The position numbers and the translations under genes were made by a program. A stretch of 64,000 nucleotides of DNA, taken from Triatoma infestans (lineage: Eukaryota; Arthropoda; Insecta; Hemiptera; Reduviidae). Positions 37,501 through 45,167 of the stretch are shown here, piece by piece; within the stretch, counting starts at the first letter, position 1; every line of letters starts with the position of its first letter. The stretch covers positions 1 through 64,000 of the forward strand of contig JAAEAF010005023.1 of assembly GCA_011037195.1 (NCBI GenBank). The letters are read 5' to 3'. The notes below the pieces were generated by a model. The model did not search any database. It was not told the DNA's origin and saw only the letters and a list, made by a program, of their open reading frames with translations.

Positions 37501-40500
37501 CTGAAATGTACGTTTTTGTAATGCAACATGTAACTCAAAATTTTTGGTGTTTGTTATAGAAAAAATGTCCATTGCTCTCAGTTCCAGATGATGAAAATTA
37601 CAAATAAAGCATTTCTGATTGTTTATCGTTAGTGAAATTCTTCTTTTCTCTTATTACTAGGGCGATCATGTCAGATTTTACTCGGAACTACATGTTTTGA
37701 GGTCCCCTGAGTTCTTATTATTTATTAATCAATAGAAGGGAGAGTCAAACCCTGCGCTATCCAAAGCCTTCATGGGCCCACATAGAGCTACCCCAAAAGA
37801 ATAACAAGCACTGGTCCGAAACAAAAGTCCGGCCTCGGATTTCACCCACCAAGTTTCACCACAGTCCGAACAAATCGGAACATAACCTTAAAAAGATATA
37901 TCCTATGCTCTTCCACCGACATCCTGTTCCTGATCCTAATTTCTTCACAGCCCAAACAATTCGTCATGAGATGTACGGGATTTCCTTTCACAAACCCTAC
38001 AAAAGGTTCCGGCATGAACCCTATTGTATCGAGGTGTCTCCTTAAGCAGCAATGGCCCATGAGGAAACCAACCAGATACCTGAGGAAGCTCCATGAAAGA
38101 CACAGCACTGCGTCACTAAAAAGCCCCGTTCTAACCTCCAATGAGCATCTTAGACTGCCGAAAATCCACTGTGCTCATCTATAGGAATGAGTGCTGTGAA
38201 GCCGTCCATGACTGGAAGCTTGACAGCCATGTGCCAAAAGACACAACTGCAGGCTCGGGGCCAATGAAAGGGAGAGAAGCGCCTAATTTGGCAAACCTGT
38301 CCCACCTCCTCATTTTCAAAAATTCCCATATGTCCTGTACCAAGACTAGAAGTAAATCCTCCAAAGAGGAAAGCTCTTCCAGAACATTCTAGCACCAACC
38401 TGGAAGATCTCCTGAGTACGAACCAACAAAACAACTCAAAAACGAAAAGCCGCAGGAAGCTCAAATTTGGTATTCTTTTTAGGTACTACCATTTGATACG
38501 AAGGTTTTGGGCAAAATCCATCAACCGGAAGTAAAGTATTTTTACTGAATGTTTTTTTCTTCAGTTATTCGCGATTTTCTCGAAAACAGCTCCAACGATT
38601 TTCTTTGTTAACCTTCGTACACTATCTTCAGACTATAAATATCCTCAATTTTTATTGTAACATTTTCCGGGAAACTTTATTTTTTATGAAGTTCTGGGGG
38701 GGGGGGGGAAGTAAGTAACGTTTTAGCTTTCTTCTCAAGTACAGCAAATTGTATGGTTTTACCCATATATGTAAAATATTAATTATACTGTGATATGCCA
38801 GCTCTTGTCATGTCTTGACTAATAACTCCTAATTAATCTCAAATTAACAAGACGCCAATACTTAAACACAGTACTCTTCATTGGTTTACTTCATTACATG
38901 AATGCTGAATCCAAAACATTCAACATATCACATCAAAATGTACGCCACTCAAATTCGTATCTCTCTCTTTCTTACAGACTTTTTTACTTTTTTTTATTAG
39001 TCAAACTGACGCAAGTGATAGTGTAGAAACTATCTGCACAGATATAAACATGCAGTGGCGGCTCCTGACTTGGATATGTGGGGGTTCAACTTTTTTTTTT
39101 TAAATACTTACATTACCTATCATAATTAGTAGCTTGGCCAGATAGAAATCATGAAGTAAGCCAGGAGGCAGGTAGAAACTTGCATCCCTCTCCTACAATT
39201 AATCATGTTAAATTAGCAATAAATCTATTAGGGAAGGGATTAGCTCAGTGGATAGTGCATTGGACTCCCACGCGGAGGACTCGGGTTCGAGTCCAGCTGT
39301 GCTGCCCTAGGTTTTCTTCCTAGGAGCCCTTACAGCACACTGTCCAGTGATGGGCAGTGTTGTCTGTAACGAGAGAACACCATCCGGAGGCCGGCAGTGC
39401 ACTGAGAAGGCTCGGGCGCTAATGACCATAGATGTTGGCGCACTTTAAATTAAAAAAAAAAAACACAATAAATCTGTCACTTTGCGCCCAGAGAAGAGCT
39501 GTGAAAAAAAGACTTGTACCGTTTGAGTTCGAAAATTAAGTGGTTAACTCAACGGAAATTTTTATTATCTAAATAAAGTGTTTCGGTTCAAAGGAAATGT
39601 CAATGAGTTGGCATCTATCCTTTGCTAGGTCATTTATCTTAGTGATGTTTTAAGTACCAATACCAACATCAAATTTTTATAAATATAAATATAATGTATA
39701 AAAATCCACACACTGGCACAGGCAGGCACATCACACAAAATCTGGTGTGAAACATAGAACTTTCTCTTACTCAGTTCTCAAAATTATAATTGACAAATTT
39801 TATAGTTTGTGTACCAAATTTAATGAAATTCTTCGAAAACTGAAAAAAATGTTCAGTAAAAGCGCACTTCCGGTTTACTATTTTCTTGAGACTCAGAATT
39901 TTGGCCATCTATTTATTTCTAATTAATTTTGTTTAGATGATAGAATTGTATAATCAAATATGAGAGCACTTTAGAGAATAATATAAGCCCATCCCTCCCC
40001 TAAAAGTGCCCTTAAATGAATTTTACCAGACAAATGTTTCAAATAAAAGTTATAGATCTTTGTATGTTTAGTTTATGTAAGTAGATTCAAGAAAATTGTC
40101 GGAGCAATTTTTGAGAAAATGGCGAAGAAGTGAAAAAATCATTTAGTAAAGTGGTAAAGTAAACGCACTTCCGGTTATCTGATTTTTTTAAACTCGGAAT
40201 TTCAACATATTATATTCTTATTAACATTATTTAGATGACAGAATTGTATAGTGAACCGAAATAGATCTTTAGATTGAAACCTAACCCAACCCCTCCTTCA
40301 AAACTGCCTTTAAATGAATTTTTCCGGAGAAAGGTTTCAAATAGAAATCGTAGATCTTTGTATGTAGTTCATATACCAAATTTCAAGAAAATCGTCGGAG
40401 GCATTTTTGAGAAAATTGCAAAAAAGTAAAAAAATCAACTAGTAAAGTGGTACTTCTGGTTGAGGAATTTCGACAGATAACATAGGGTCAGATCTCATGG

Positions 40501-40760
40501 TGATACCTAAACGGAATATTAAGTTTCAACTTTCTAAACGTTTTTTCGTTTTTGAGCTATGGTGTTCACATACATTCACACACACGCACGCACTCAGAGA
40601 ACATTTGCTAAAAACAACTTTTTTAACTCCGGGTAAGATCGGGTAAGTTGGTTCGTAAGATCGTAAGTAATGTTCATCGCGCTTGTAACCCCCACTCTTT
40701 TTTTAAAAAGTTAATAAAAACATACACTTTTCTATACTAATACAAAGAAATTTTTTATAT

Positions 40761-40791
<31 letters not shown>

Positions 40792-42472
40792 CTAATTCTC
40801 TAGCGCGACTCCCAACTGTGAACCCCCAACTTCCTACTTTTTTGTACATCTCCTGATATACATGCAATTCACTAAGTGTACAATTCATTGTACGAACATA
40901 TTAAAGGATATACGTTCTATACTGATATACGTTCCTATTCTTTTATGTCTGATTCTCGGATTGTACTACTGATCTTTTTTATTAATACTTATAGATCAGG
41001 CCAATATATACAATTTTTACTGTGACTTATGTTCCTAACTAATACAAAAATGAAAAAATTTTTTTGAAATTGAAATCTGAAAGAAAATAAAATCAAATAA
41101 GAAAATTTTACTACTTTTTTATTTAATTTTTTTTTAAATAGCTGGGGGTTCAGTCGCGCAATCGCGAATACCAGTAGCCGCCACTGTAAACATGTCATTT
41201 TTATTTGAAACATTTTTACGAAAAAAATTAATTTTAGGTAATCCAGAATTTGTGACGTAGAATTTCAATATGCGTGTGTGAAACACACAACTTTCTCTCA
41301 CTACAGTTTACAAGATTTAATGACACACTTTTTTTGAAACTTATAATGTTTTCTAAATGTTCTAAATGTGCTGATCTTCAATTTTATATCAATTGGATAA
41401 TCTAAACTTAATAATATGACATTTTTGAGGAAATCATAACTTCCTCCTCTCTTGTTTTACTCTTGATTGAAACCATTTTTTTTACTAATAATTTATTTCT
41501 AATCATTCCTGATGATGAACAGTTATTTATAGAAGAAATTTATATTTACAGGAGAGTATAGAATTGAGAAAAAATAACAAAGTTGGGATAACTGGTCTTT
41601 TCCATCGTGGGCCACAAAAAGCACTTTTGATATCATTTTATTTACTAATCATACAACAAGGCAGTGGAAATAATGCTATAATTAGTTTTGCCCAATATAT
41701 TTTCGAAATGGGACACATTGCTGTTACTGGTTCAATATGTGCAATTATTGGTGGTTTTACAAATCTTTTTGGCGGTACTATAACTCCATTTATAGTACGC
41801 AAATTCACTGTCAAAACTACATTTCTATTTTCAGCATTTGGAGTTGGAGTATCACTGGTAAAATCTGCATTTAATTAAGTTTTGATTTGAGTTTTATGCC
41901 AAGTTTTTTTTTTTTATCTCTTAATTCTTATTCTATATATTTATTTTCAAATTTTATTTTAGGGATTCCTTGCATTGTATTTTTATCTACAATCGTCTGG
42001 AAATGATGTTACAAAACTTTCGTTTTTGCCAATTTCAGCTTACATTCTGTACAATATATTTTATTGTTTGGGTAAGTAATACAAATAAAATTATTTAAAT
42101 CTTACCAGAAACCTCTTTAGCCCAATTTATTTCAACTGATTTATCTTATATTACTAAACTTTCTCTTTAGTTAGAAGAAATATTGCGATCGTGTGCCAGA
42201 TGTTCGAAATTAAGTTTTCACCGTAAAAACATGTTTGGGGTCTCAAAAAAAAAAGAAAAGTTTTTAGTGTGTGCGTTATGTTTTAACAGAATATCTCAAA
42301 AATGAAAAGTGGCAGGAAGCTCAAACTTTTGGTATTCCGTTTAGGTACTGCTACCATCGCATCAGACTCAAAGATTTCAGACAAAATCCATCAAGTGGGA
42401 AAATGCGACCTGACAGAATGTTTTGATTTTCTCGGAAAAAGGCTCCATCAATTTTCTTTAAACTTCGTATAC

Positions 42473-42525
<53 letters not shown>

Positions 42526-43982
42526 AATATCAACCACATTTATTTGAAAACATTTTCCTCAAAAAAAATTTTTTTTTTTGAAGGGGTTCTGGGGGAACAA
42601 TACGTTATAACTTTCCACTAAAGTACCACTTCAGTTTTATCTATGATTTTCACCATCTATTAATATTAATACACACATTAGAAGCATTGATAGAATTCAA
42701 GATTTGATGAAAATCGGTTTACCGGAAATGGCACTTTACAGAATAACACAGTTTTTGAGTTTTATTTTTGCAATTTTCTCGAAAACGGTTACAATGCAAT
42801 TTTCTGTAAGCTTTTGAATGCTTGCTATTAGATAGAAAGGTATCAATTTTATTTGAAATAATTAAAAAAATAAAAGACAAGATTTTTAGAATGGTATTGG
42901 AGGCTGACACTTAGTTGAAATTTAAGCTGACCAATACGTGGTGTTGAGCAGGTGGTGCCCACAATGTCCACCCCTATCACCTTCCCAACTAAAGTTTATA
43001 AACATAGGAATTTTAAAGAATCTTTCTTTTTAATTAATTTGGCAGCTTTCCCTGTGCGGGAAATGTCCCAGGAAATCATTCATTATATAAACAATAGGCC
43101 AATTATACCTTCAAGCCAAAGTTAAGGAAAAATCATTGGGAACTTTTTCCAAGAAAATCGCAAAAACCTAAAATAAACTCCCATTTTTAGGGGAGTTTAT
43201 TTTAAAAATTCGTTTAAACGATTTTTTTTTCAACCGAAACTTTACTGTCGGGTCCCTCTGCGATAGCTTCACGATATACCAAGTTCGAGCTTTCTGCAAT
43301 TTTTCCGTTTTTCAAGTTATTTTGTTTACACCAAAACACCCCTTTAAGCGCACACACAAAGAAACCACTCGCTGTTAACATCTTTGGTCTTATAATATAG
43401 AAGACTCCAAAATATGTAATAGTGAGTGGGGATGTGTTGCCGTACATAAGTTTAAGGATGTTGGAGAAATTGCAAAAAAGAAAAAGAAGAGTAAAATCTT
43501 TCAAAATTGAAATTAGGGGGATTTGGGGGGAACTGTGAGCTTAGTCTTTTCCTCTAATGCACCATTTCATACATTGGACCGTTTGTGAAAATTTTTATGT
43601 TTGAGGATAATTCGTTATTTCGAAATAATTGTGAGAACTGTTTATACAAACAAATAACACCAGGCTCATTTTGATTCCAGGATGTGGCCCACTTCCATGG
43701 ATAATGATAGTGGAAATGTATTCAATAGAAGTGAAAAGTATAGCGTCATGTTTATGTGGAATCTTTTCTTCACTTTTTGGATTTGCTGTCATTCAAATAA
43801 CCACCATATATCTACAAATTGCTGGGGCTACCAAAGTATTTGCATCGCTTTGTTTATTTGTTATACTAATCACTTTTGGTGCAATGTTTTTGATACCTGA
43901 TACTACTGGCTTAACATTGCCAGAGATACATGATTATTTGGCAACAGGAAAACGTCCACAAAAATCTGAAGATAAATCCTGA
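14944..43982 (+). CDS. Facilitated trehalose/sugar transporter, Tret1-like (6 exons)
   Basis: Joined exons 14944-15013, 19884-20218, 33906-34181, 41552-41857, 41963-42071 and 43681-43982 total 1,398 bp, or 465 residues plus a TGA stop. All introns are GT..AG and phases agree (1,0,0,0,1). The protein fits the Major Facilitator Superfamily sugar porter family, usual length about 460-500 with 12 membrane helices. Motifs seen are DNIGRKG after helix 2, a helix 4 region with RIIGGFGVGG and AEIAD, and PESPYYLLLKNR after helix 6. QQGSGNNA in helix 7, GPLPW in helix 10 and the final PDTTGLTLPEI are also present. Variant positions (NNA, DNIGRKG) suggest a diverged paralogue, so the substrate is uncertain; trehalose or glucose uptake at the plasma membrane is inferred from the family. 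No stop or frameshift is present despite heavily transposon-filled introns. Confidence 0.9.
15543..17480. repeat. Cluster of CTGGTGTG-family repeat copies
   Basis: The cluster holds at least one end-to-end copy (about 15876-16546). It begins ATCTGGTGTC with the subterminal block ACTTTCTCTTACTCC and ends with the hairpin before GAGAAAGTAA. The sequences on both sides (15543-15870 and 16557-17480) are further diverged and partly inverted copies. Recurrent internal words are ACTTCCGGTT, GAGAAAATCGCAAAAAA and CCCTTAAATGAATTTTCC. There is no protein-coding capacity; open frames here are incidental. The cluster lies in transporter intron 1. Confidence 0.8.
17481..17997. other. Intron 1, no recognised feature
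   Basis: AT-rich intronic sequence between repeat copies and the mariner left end. No open frame or repeat boundary is seen. Confidence 0.3.
17998..19086 (+). mobile_element. mariner element with terminal inverted repeats
   Basis: Left end 17999-18024 (GGCAAGGTGAAAAGTTCTCG...) and right end 19059-19084 are perfect reverse complements over 26 bp. A TA precedes the left end, as expected for mariner. The element is about 1.09 kb, shorter than the typical ~1.3 kb; part of the transposase N-terminus is gone. It lies in transporter intron 1. Confidence 0.9.
18217..19030 (+). pseudogene. mariner transposase, truncated and frameshifted
   Basis: Pieces from the helix-turn-helix end (ERVRHILHEELNMRKLCARW, about 18300-18360) onward are present in several frames. 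The DDE core keeps DETW (Asp at 18474-18476), the second Asp in HKDNAPAHK (18752-18754) and the third in PSDFHLFPNLKK (18852-18854). Spacing between the second and third Asp is 100 bases, not a multiple of three. A small deletion before the third Asp and a nearby frameshift explain this, and the usual D34D spacing is lost. The C-terminus (FEDRPESHFKNGIQLLEKRW) is recognisable. Cut-and-paste transposition was its role; the copy is dead. Confidence 0.9.
19235..19725. repeat. Short CTGGTGTG-family copy bounded by inverted ends
   Basis: This copy is about 490 bp. It starts TTACTTTCTCTTACTCCTAG and ends with the inverse (CTAGGACTAAGAGAAAGTAA). The two halves run in opposite directions, so it looks like a fold-back derivative of the family whose longer copies lie at 15876 and 27975. 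Confidence 0.7.
19884..20218 (+). CDS. Transporter exon 2
   Basis: Acceptor TTTTAATTGCAG precedes it, and the donor GAT|GTAAGT follows. It encodes 111 residues spanning helices 1-4, with SWIGSLYSFGAAFGP (helix 2), DNIGRKG (motif A loop) and RIIGGFGVGG. It ends at AEIAD, phase 0. Confidence 0.9.
20226..20478 (-). repeat. tRNA-derived SINE, minus-strand copy
   Basis: Read on the minus strand it starts with a tRNA-like head: A-box-like TAGCTAAGTGG and B-box-like GGTTCGAGACC. It continues with the body shared with 39231-39463 (GGCCGGCAGTGCACTGAG) and ends in an A-run, seen as T10 at about 20228-20239. It sits 8 bases downstream of the exon 2 donor of the transporter. Confidence 0.8.
20479..21105. 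other. Intron 2, low-copy AT-rich sequence
   Basis: A short tandem of about 18 bp (GTGAACACTTCACACTA) repeats near 20943-21005. Fragments of the CTGGTGTG family (ACTTCCGGTTTAA near 20720) also occur. No gene is seen. Confidence 0.5.
21106..22160 (+). pseudogene. Jockey-clade reverse transcriptase C-terminal half
   Basis: Recognisable blocks appear across frames. These are a PQGSVLAPLLYTIYTAD-like region (about 21265-21325), a broken active-site region before it reaches FADD, and YLDQRLTW (about 21574-21600). The KRYKLLARLMDKRSKL and YTSLLAPIWTYGLE segments follow (about 21640-21750), then the FISELAKTRYNKFH tail (about 21900-21940). This order is that of the RT thumb and C-terminus in jockey-type ORF2. 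It ends with a short A-run after AATAAA (about 22140-22165), a normal non-LTR 3' end. It is 5'-truncated and full of stops. Confidence 0.8.
22288..23060 (+). repeat. CTGGTGTG-family repeat copy
   Basis: Start GAATCTGGTGTAAAACATGAG and an eroded 3' hairpin (CCTCTTAAAAGGAGTGAGAG). Two internal CACTTCCGGTTAAT blocks lie about 300 bp apart. A (CA)n run is at 22891-22926. Confidence 0.75.
23107..23447 (-). repeat. LTR (3' LTR in minus orientation)
   Basis: Its 341 bp are nearly identical to 25372-25713. In minus orientation it reads TGTGAGTAGACG...CCTATTACA, so it has TG..CA ends. A purine run AAAAGGGGGAAG, read on minus at about 23451-23462, stands next to its start as a polypurine tract should. 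This sets the element on the minus strand. Confidence 0.85.
23448..24021. other. Untranslated 3' region of the LTR element
   Basis: GC-rich sequence between the pol stop and the 3' LTR, read on minus. Short frames on both strands (about 60 codons) show no family features. Confidence 0.5.
24022..24695 (-). pseudogene. pol: Pol C-terminus (integrase C-terminal domain) on minus strand
   Basis: On minus the frame reads RAHQHDKGKKVRTFEGGDKV, then VYLFEPAVPAGHSRKFRRPW, then GPHTILAA and VHVNRLKPAY. This is the SH3-like C-terminal domain of Ty3/gypsy integrases (GPY/F-type module). An acidic Ser/Asp/Glu tail and a final Arg-rich stretch follow, to the stop at 24022-24024. The catalytic core is absent because the frame meets inverted gag sequence at a G8 run near 24700. 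Confidence 0.8.
24700..25365 (+). pseudogene. gag: Gag with CCHC zinc knuckle, inverted in the element
   Basis: An open frame on + (its codons run back into antisense pol as far as 24553) shows retrotransposon Gag features. These are GREDEESVDSFLKNIERVA, VKLTGAAAACVAGF, QRAGETVKEFADRCRKL and the nucleocapsid knuckle CFRCRQQGHLARECP (C-x2-C-x4-H-x4-C). It is intact over about 220 residues and stops at 25363-25365, next to the LTR. Its orientation is opposite to that of the pol remnant and to the polypurine tract of the same element. Confidence 0.85.
25372..25713 (-). repeat. LTR (5' LTR in minus orientation)
   Basis: Partner of 23107-23447, differing by only a few bases (for example one inserted G in GAACTGGTGCAC). 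In minus orientation the sequence after its end reads TGGTGTCAGGTGTGGGG, which resembles a primer-binding site but is also the reverse complement of the end of gag. Confidence 0.85.
25714..26035. other. Intron 2, no recognised feature
   Basis: AT-rich. Around 25886-25960, words such as 'cagatttatgcattttagttttcat' suggest an eroded CTGGTGTG-family copy. Confidence 0.3.
26036..26455. repeat. Fold-back repeat (CTGATGAAGCC family)
   Basis: The left arm (about 26036-26181) and right arm (about 26337-26455) are inverted repeats sharing the GTCTCA..CC, TTTACAACAAACC and CTGATGAAGCCTA blocks. On minus, 26122-26152 reads CTGATGA, a stem pairing GCCTATA with TATGGGC, then GAAA, which fits a hammerhead core. 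The right-arm copy (26368-26408) is altered. Relatives lie at 29452-29688 and 34300-34430. Confidence 0.7.
26620..27661 (+). repeat. CTGGTGTG-family copy interrupted by another repeat
   Basis: Family words (ATTTCAAATAAAAGTGATAGGC, TATTTCCGGTTGATGG, GACAAAGTAAG at the end) frame an unrelated piece at about 26830-27125. That piece resembles 36010-36330 (shared pattern around CCGTTAG, GGAGT and CTCCAT); the pair probably derives from one non-LTR element 3' region. Confidence 0.6.
27975..29006 (+). repeat. Best-preserved CTGGTGTG-family repeat copy
   Basis: The copy is complete at both ends. It starts ATCTGGTGTGAAACACTCAC and then has ACTTTCTCTTACTCC; it ends with the hairpin CTCTTACTAGGAGTAAGAG and GGAGTAAGAGAAAGT. 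The two 15-mers are exact reverse complements. Inside, a module repeats with a period of 322 bp (CCCTTAAATG at 28251 and 28573). A (CA)n tract lies near the 3' end (about 28850-28880). No coding capacity. Confidence 0.85.
29007..29451. other. Intron 2, no recognised feature
   Basis: AT-rich sequence followed by a GC-richer patch at about 29230-29410 with no open frame. Confidence 0.3.
29452..29688. repeat. Fold-back repeat, second CTGATGAAGCC-family copy
   Basis: Arms at about 29452-29572 and 29596-29688 share GAGACCGCG, TTTGTTA and the complementary GTTTATAACAAACC and GACGCGGTCTC. The hammerhead-like core is degraded (CTGAAGAAGTG on the right arm). Confidence 0.65.
29689..30019. other. Intron 2, no recognised feature
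   Basis: AT-rich sequence left of the Penelope-like element target duplication. No gene or repeat boundary is seen. Confidence 0.3.
30125..30157 (-). ncRNA. Hammerhead-like ribozyme motif (inverted copy)
   Basis: Reverse complement of the motif at 33579-33611 and lies in the inverted 5' piece. The core CTGAAGA, the 7-bp stem GACAAAC/GTTTGTC and GAAAC are intact. Confidence 0.6.
30823..33294 (+). pseudogene. Penelope-like reverse transcriptase with GIY-YIG endonuclease
   Basis: From ATG 30823 the frame breaks near 31020, at a stop near 31209, near 31640 and at a C10 run (about 32032-32041). From 32050 it is open to 33294 (414 codons). Features are LPRAYGLPKIHKP and RPIISSINSPSSNLSKF (about 31835-31935), motif A ISLDVSSLFTNIP (32053 on), GLAMGSCLAPCLANI and the catalytic YVDD (32353-32364). 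C-terminally (about residues 300-360 of the last frame) VYNLKC, CNASYVG and LKQHK form a GIY-YIG endonuclease with linked cysteines. This domain pair defines Penelope-like elements, which prime reverse transcription at endonuclease-made nicks. The several frameshifts make this copy inactive unless some are read errors; the homopolymer site is suspect. Confidence 0.9.
33579..33611 (+). ncRNA. Hammerhead-like ribozyme motif in Penelope terminal repeat
   Basis: CTGAAGA (33579-33585), a perfect stem GACAAAC (33587-33593) with loop AAA and GTTTGTC (33597-33603), then GAAACGTC (33604-33611). Hammerhead cores of this minimal type, with a very short self-complementary stem III (ACGT), are established in Penelope-like elements. 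Self-cleavage is inferred, not shown. Confidence 0.7.
33906..34181 (+). CDS. Transporter exon 3
   Basis: Acceptor TTTAATGTTACAG, donor CAG|GTATGT, 92 residues, phase 0 at both sides. It encodes helices 5 and 6 and the PESPYYLLLKNR signature at the start of the large cytosolic loop. Confidence 0.9.
34182..34800. repeat. Single fold-back arm and TA microsatellite in intron 3
   Basis: 34300-34430 is one arm of the CTGATGAAGCC fold-back family (GAGACCGCGTCC, AAACCGAGGTTCGCCC, ATTGCAATGAGCTTCTTCAG). A (TA)n run covers about 34484-34532. The rest to 34800 has no recognised feature. Confidence 0.6.
34801..34985 (-). repeat. 5'-truncated SINE copy
   Basis: The body of the tRNA-derived SINE (GGAGCC..CTACAGCTCACTGT.CGGTGATGGACAGTG, AGAGAACAC, GGCCGGCA) lies between A-rich runs. 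The tRNA-like head is missing. Confidence 0.65.
34986..35774. other. AT-rich and pyrimidine-rich intron sequence
   Basis: 34986-35395 is AT-rich without features. 35425-35690 is strongly pyrimidine-rich (CTCTCT and CCCCCCCCC runs). The overlapping long frames it creates are low-complexity artefacts. At 35700-35770, GAAGCTCAAACATGACATTC is a CTGGTGTG-family fragment. Confidence 0.5.
35775..36005 (-). pseudogene. Non-LTR retrotransposon C-terminal fragment (possible)
   Basis: On minus, a short frame opens SGHLKRMGTNNGLHAG and is rich in Arg/Glu/Lys. This resembles the GHVERM region after the RT of RTE/CR1-type elements (compare LGHVERMDRNSI at about 54036 here). Fewer than 80 residues, so weakly supported. 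Confidence 0.4.
36006..37640. other. Intron 3: repeat fragment and AT-rich sequence
   Basis: 36010-36330 is GC-richer and related to about 26930-27110. 36480-36610 has CTGGTGTG-family words. 36640-37640 is AT-rich with no recognised gene or repeat. Confidence 0.4.
37641..38760 (-). repeat. Inverted CTGGTGTG-family copy split by an insertion
   Basis: The family end (CTTTTCTCTTATTACTAGGGCGATCATG... GAGGTCCCCTGAG, 37641-37712) and its continuation (from about 38428, CTCAAAAACGAAAAGCCGCAGGAAGCTC) are parted by 715 bp of unrelated sequence, which inserted after this copy was in place. Confidence 0.7.
37720..38425 (-). pseudogene. Non-LTR retrotransposon C-terminal fragment inside the repeat
   Basis: On minus, 37842-38141 reads GFLMGHCCLRRHLDTIGF, later CLGCEEIRIRNRM. 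This is the GHC-LRRHL..G..C..C pattern after RNase H in several non-LTR clades. The other zinc-ligand cysteines are replaced. 38150-38464 carries an upstream frame without clear motifs. Decayed fragment. Confidence 0.55.
39231..39463 (+). repeat. tRNA-derived SINE, full-length + copy
   Basis: The tRNA-like head has A box TAGCTCAGTGG (39241-39251) and B box GGTTCGAGTCC (39284-39294), the internal RNA polymerase III promoter. The unrelated body (about 39310-39440) has CACTGTCCAGTGATGGGCAG and GGCCGGCAGTGCACTGAG, and the copy ends in an A-run. It cannot be a functional tRNA because it continues into the body and lacks a matching acceptor stem. It lies in intron 3. Confidence 0.85.
39464..39738. 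other. Intron 3, no recognised feature
   Basis: AT-rich sequence between the SINE and a repeat copy. Confidence 0.3.
39739..40625 (+). repeat. CTGGTGTG-family copy, 3' end lost
   Basis: Starts AATCTGGTGTGAAACATAGA, has two internal modules about 300 bp apart (CCCTTAAATG near 40009 and CCTTTAAATG near 40307) and a CA-rich tract. It stops before the terminal hairpin, replaced by other sequence at about 40626. Confidence 0.8.
40626..41270. other. Intron 3, AT-rich with (TA)n
   Basis: Contains a (TA)n run at about 40756-40792 and a phrase at 41141-41190 (CTGGGGGTTCA, CAGTAGCCGCCACTG) that mirrors 39052-39092 (CAGTGGCGGCTCCTGAC, GGGGGTTCAAC). The two could be the ends of an element of about 2.1 kb spanning 39050-41190 that includes the SINE and repeat copy. 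Confidence 0.4.
41552..41857 (+). CDS. Transporter exon 4
   Basis: Acceptor ATATTTACAG, donor CTG|GTAAAA (weaker than consensus), 102 residues, phase 0. It encodes the end of the central loop (RGPQKALLIS) and helices 7-9. QQGSGNNA matches the QQ-SG-N substrate-site motif of sugar porters. Confidence 0.9.
41963..42071 (+). CDS. Transporter exon 5
   Basis: Acceptor ATTTTAG, donor TTGG|GTAAGT, 36 residues plus one base, phase 1. It encodes helix 9 and the start of helix 10 (SAYILYNIFYCLG). The intron before it is only 105 bp, the shortest of the gene. Confidence 0.9.
42160..43605 (-). repeat. Eroded CTGGTGTG-family copies in intron 5
   Basis: Inverted family words (TTTCTCTTTAGTTAGAAGAAATATTGCGATCG at the start; CTCGAAAACGGTTACAA) run to about 42900. 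A second eroded piece in the other direction lies at 43140-43605. A (AC)n microsatellite covers 42476-42523. Confidence 0.65.
43681..43982 (+). CDS. Transporter exon 6 (last)
   Basis: Acceptor GATTCCAG. It completes the split Gly codon and encodes 100 residues: CGPLPW at the helix 10 signature, helices 11-12 and the C-terminal tail PDTTGLTLPEIHDYLATGKR. Stop TGA at 43980-43982. Confidence 0.9.
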
Positions 43983-45100
43983 TTTATTTTGGAAAAGTAA
44001 TACAATTAACAAGTATAGAATCTCAACACATAAATGGCACAAAATTGTGACTGATGAAATGTAAAAATCAAGTCAAACGTCTTTTACATATTTTCCATTA
44101 ATACGGTTGATCTCAAAAATAGTGGAATGATTTAATAAAGAATTCAAAAAAAAATTATATTTCTTAAACAGAATATTTTAAAGCAATAAATGAATGAAAG
44201 GTCAAATATAATGTAATAATAGTGAGATTACCGTTTTTTCTAATTTCTTAGTAAGTAGCTCTATTTTATAAAAGCAATCGTTTATTAAAAGAAAAAATTC
44301 AAAAAACGAAGTGATAACATTTTTTTAAAGTTTTTAATCCTATGACGAATGAAACTTTCTTTTTAGTGTTTTTTGCCGATCCATCTCACAATCGGTTAGC
44401 GTCTATTGTCTTGTATTGAGAAAACCTTCTGATTATAATAATTCGAAATGCAACATAGGATCTCTGAGACACTAAAAAATCTAATAAATCTTTGTCAATA
44501 TAGAGACTAAAAATTAATGAATAAAGTCTCAGATTATATTAAGTAAAAACTGAGAATACATCAAGGAAAACTGATGGCATGCTTAGAAAAAATATCAAAT
44601 ATAATTTTTTTAAATTCTACAAAAAAATCTGATTATTCTACAAGTAATTATTTTATCATAAAGAATATTGTAATAGTTATAAGTTATTATTCTGTATAAT
44701 TTTTTATTTTATTAAAAATTTAATTTCTTTTTACGCCAGCAGATGTCACTAGCTTCCATATTGAGAATATAAAATTGAATATAACCAGAAATAAATCATC
44801 TTTTTAGTAATATATTGGGATAATTTCTTGAAACTATAAGAAAAATTTATTCCTAGCAACAGAAGTTGCTTTGCAATAACAACATGTTCCCACAAGTTAA
44901 AAGATTAAATAATTCCCTATGAGCTCACCGACAGCTCACTGCCGAAGGCCCGCAGTGCACTGAGGCGGCTCCGAGGAGCACAATAGATCTTTCATGTCGA
45001 GGTCTATCCTATAAAAGAATAATTAATACTTCCCTGTTGGTGGTCCGTAGTTTCTTCAGTATTTAAATTTACTTCAAATTTACTGGTGGTAGATAAAAGA
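43983..45100 (+). other. 3' untranslated and downstream region of the transporter
   Basis: AATAAA at about 44134-44139, followed shortly by an A-run, is the first plausible polyadenylation signal. Another AATAAA lies near 44186. A truncated SINE body piece (GCTCACTGCCGAAGGCCCGCAGTGCACTGAG) is at about 44930-44985. No gene is present. Confidence 0.5.
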
Positions 45101-45167
45101 AAGTTTAATCGTGTCAAATGTTCGAAATTCAGTTTTTTACCGGAAATACATATTGTGAGATCCCCAG

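Noticed and set aside
39231..39305. tRNA gene
   Set aside because: A and B boxes are good, but the tRNA-like part continues into a shared SINE body with an A-tail, and related copies exist at 20226, 34801 and 44930.
42302..42539. Frames through the (AC)n tract
   Set aside because: The Thr/His and Cys/Val repeats are translated microsatellite.
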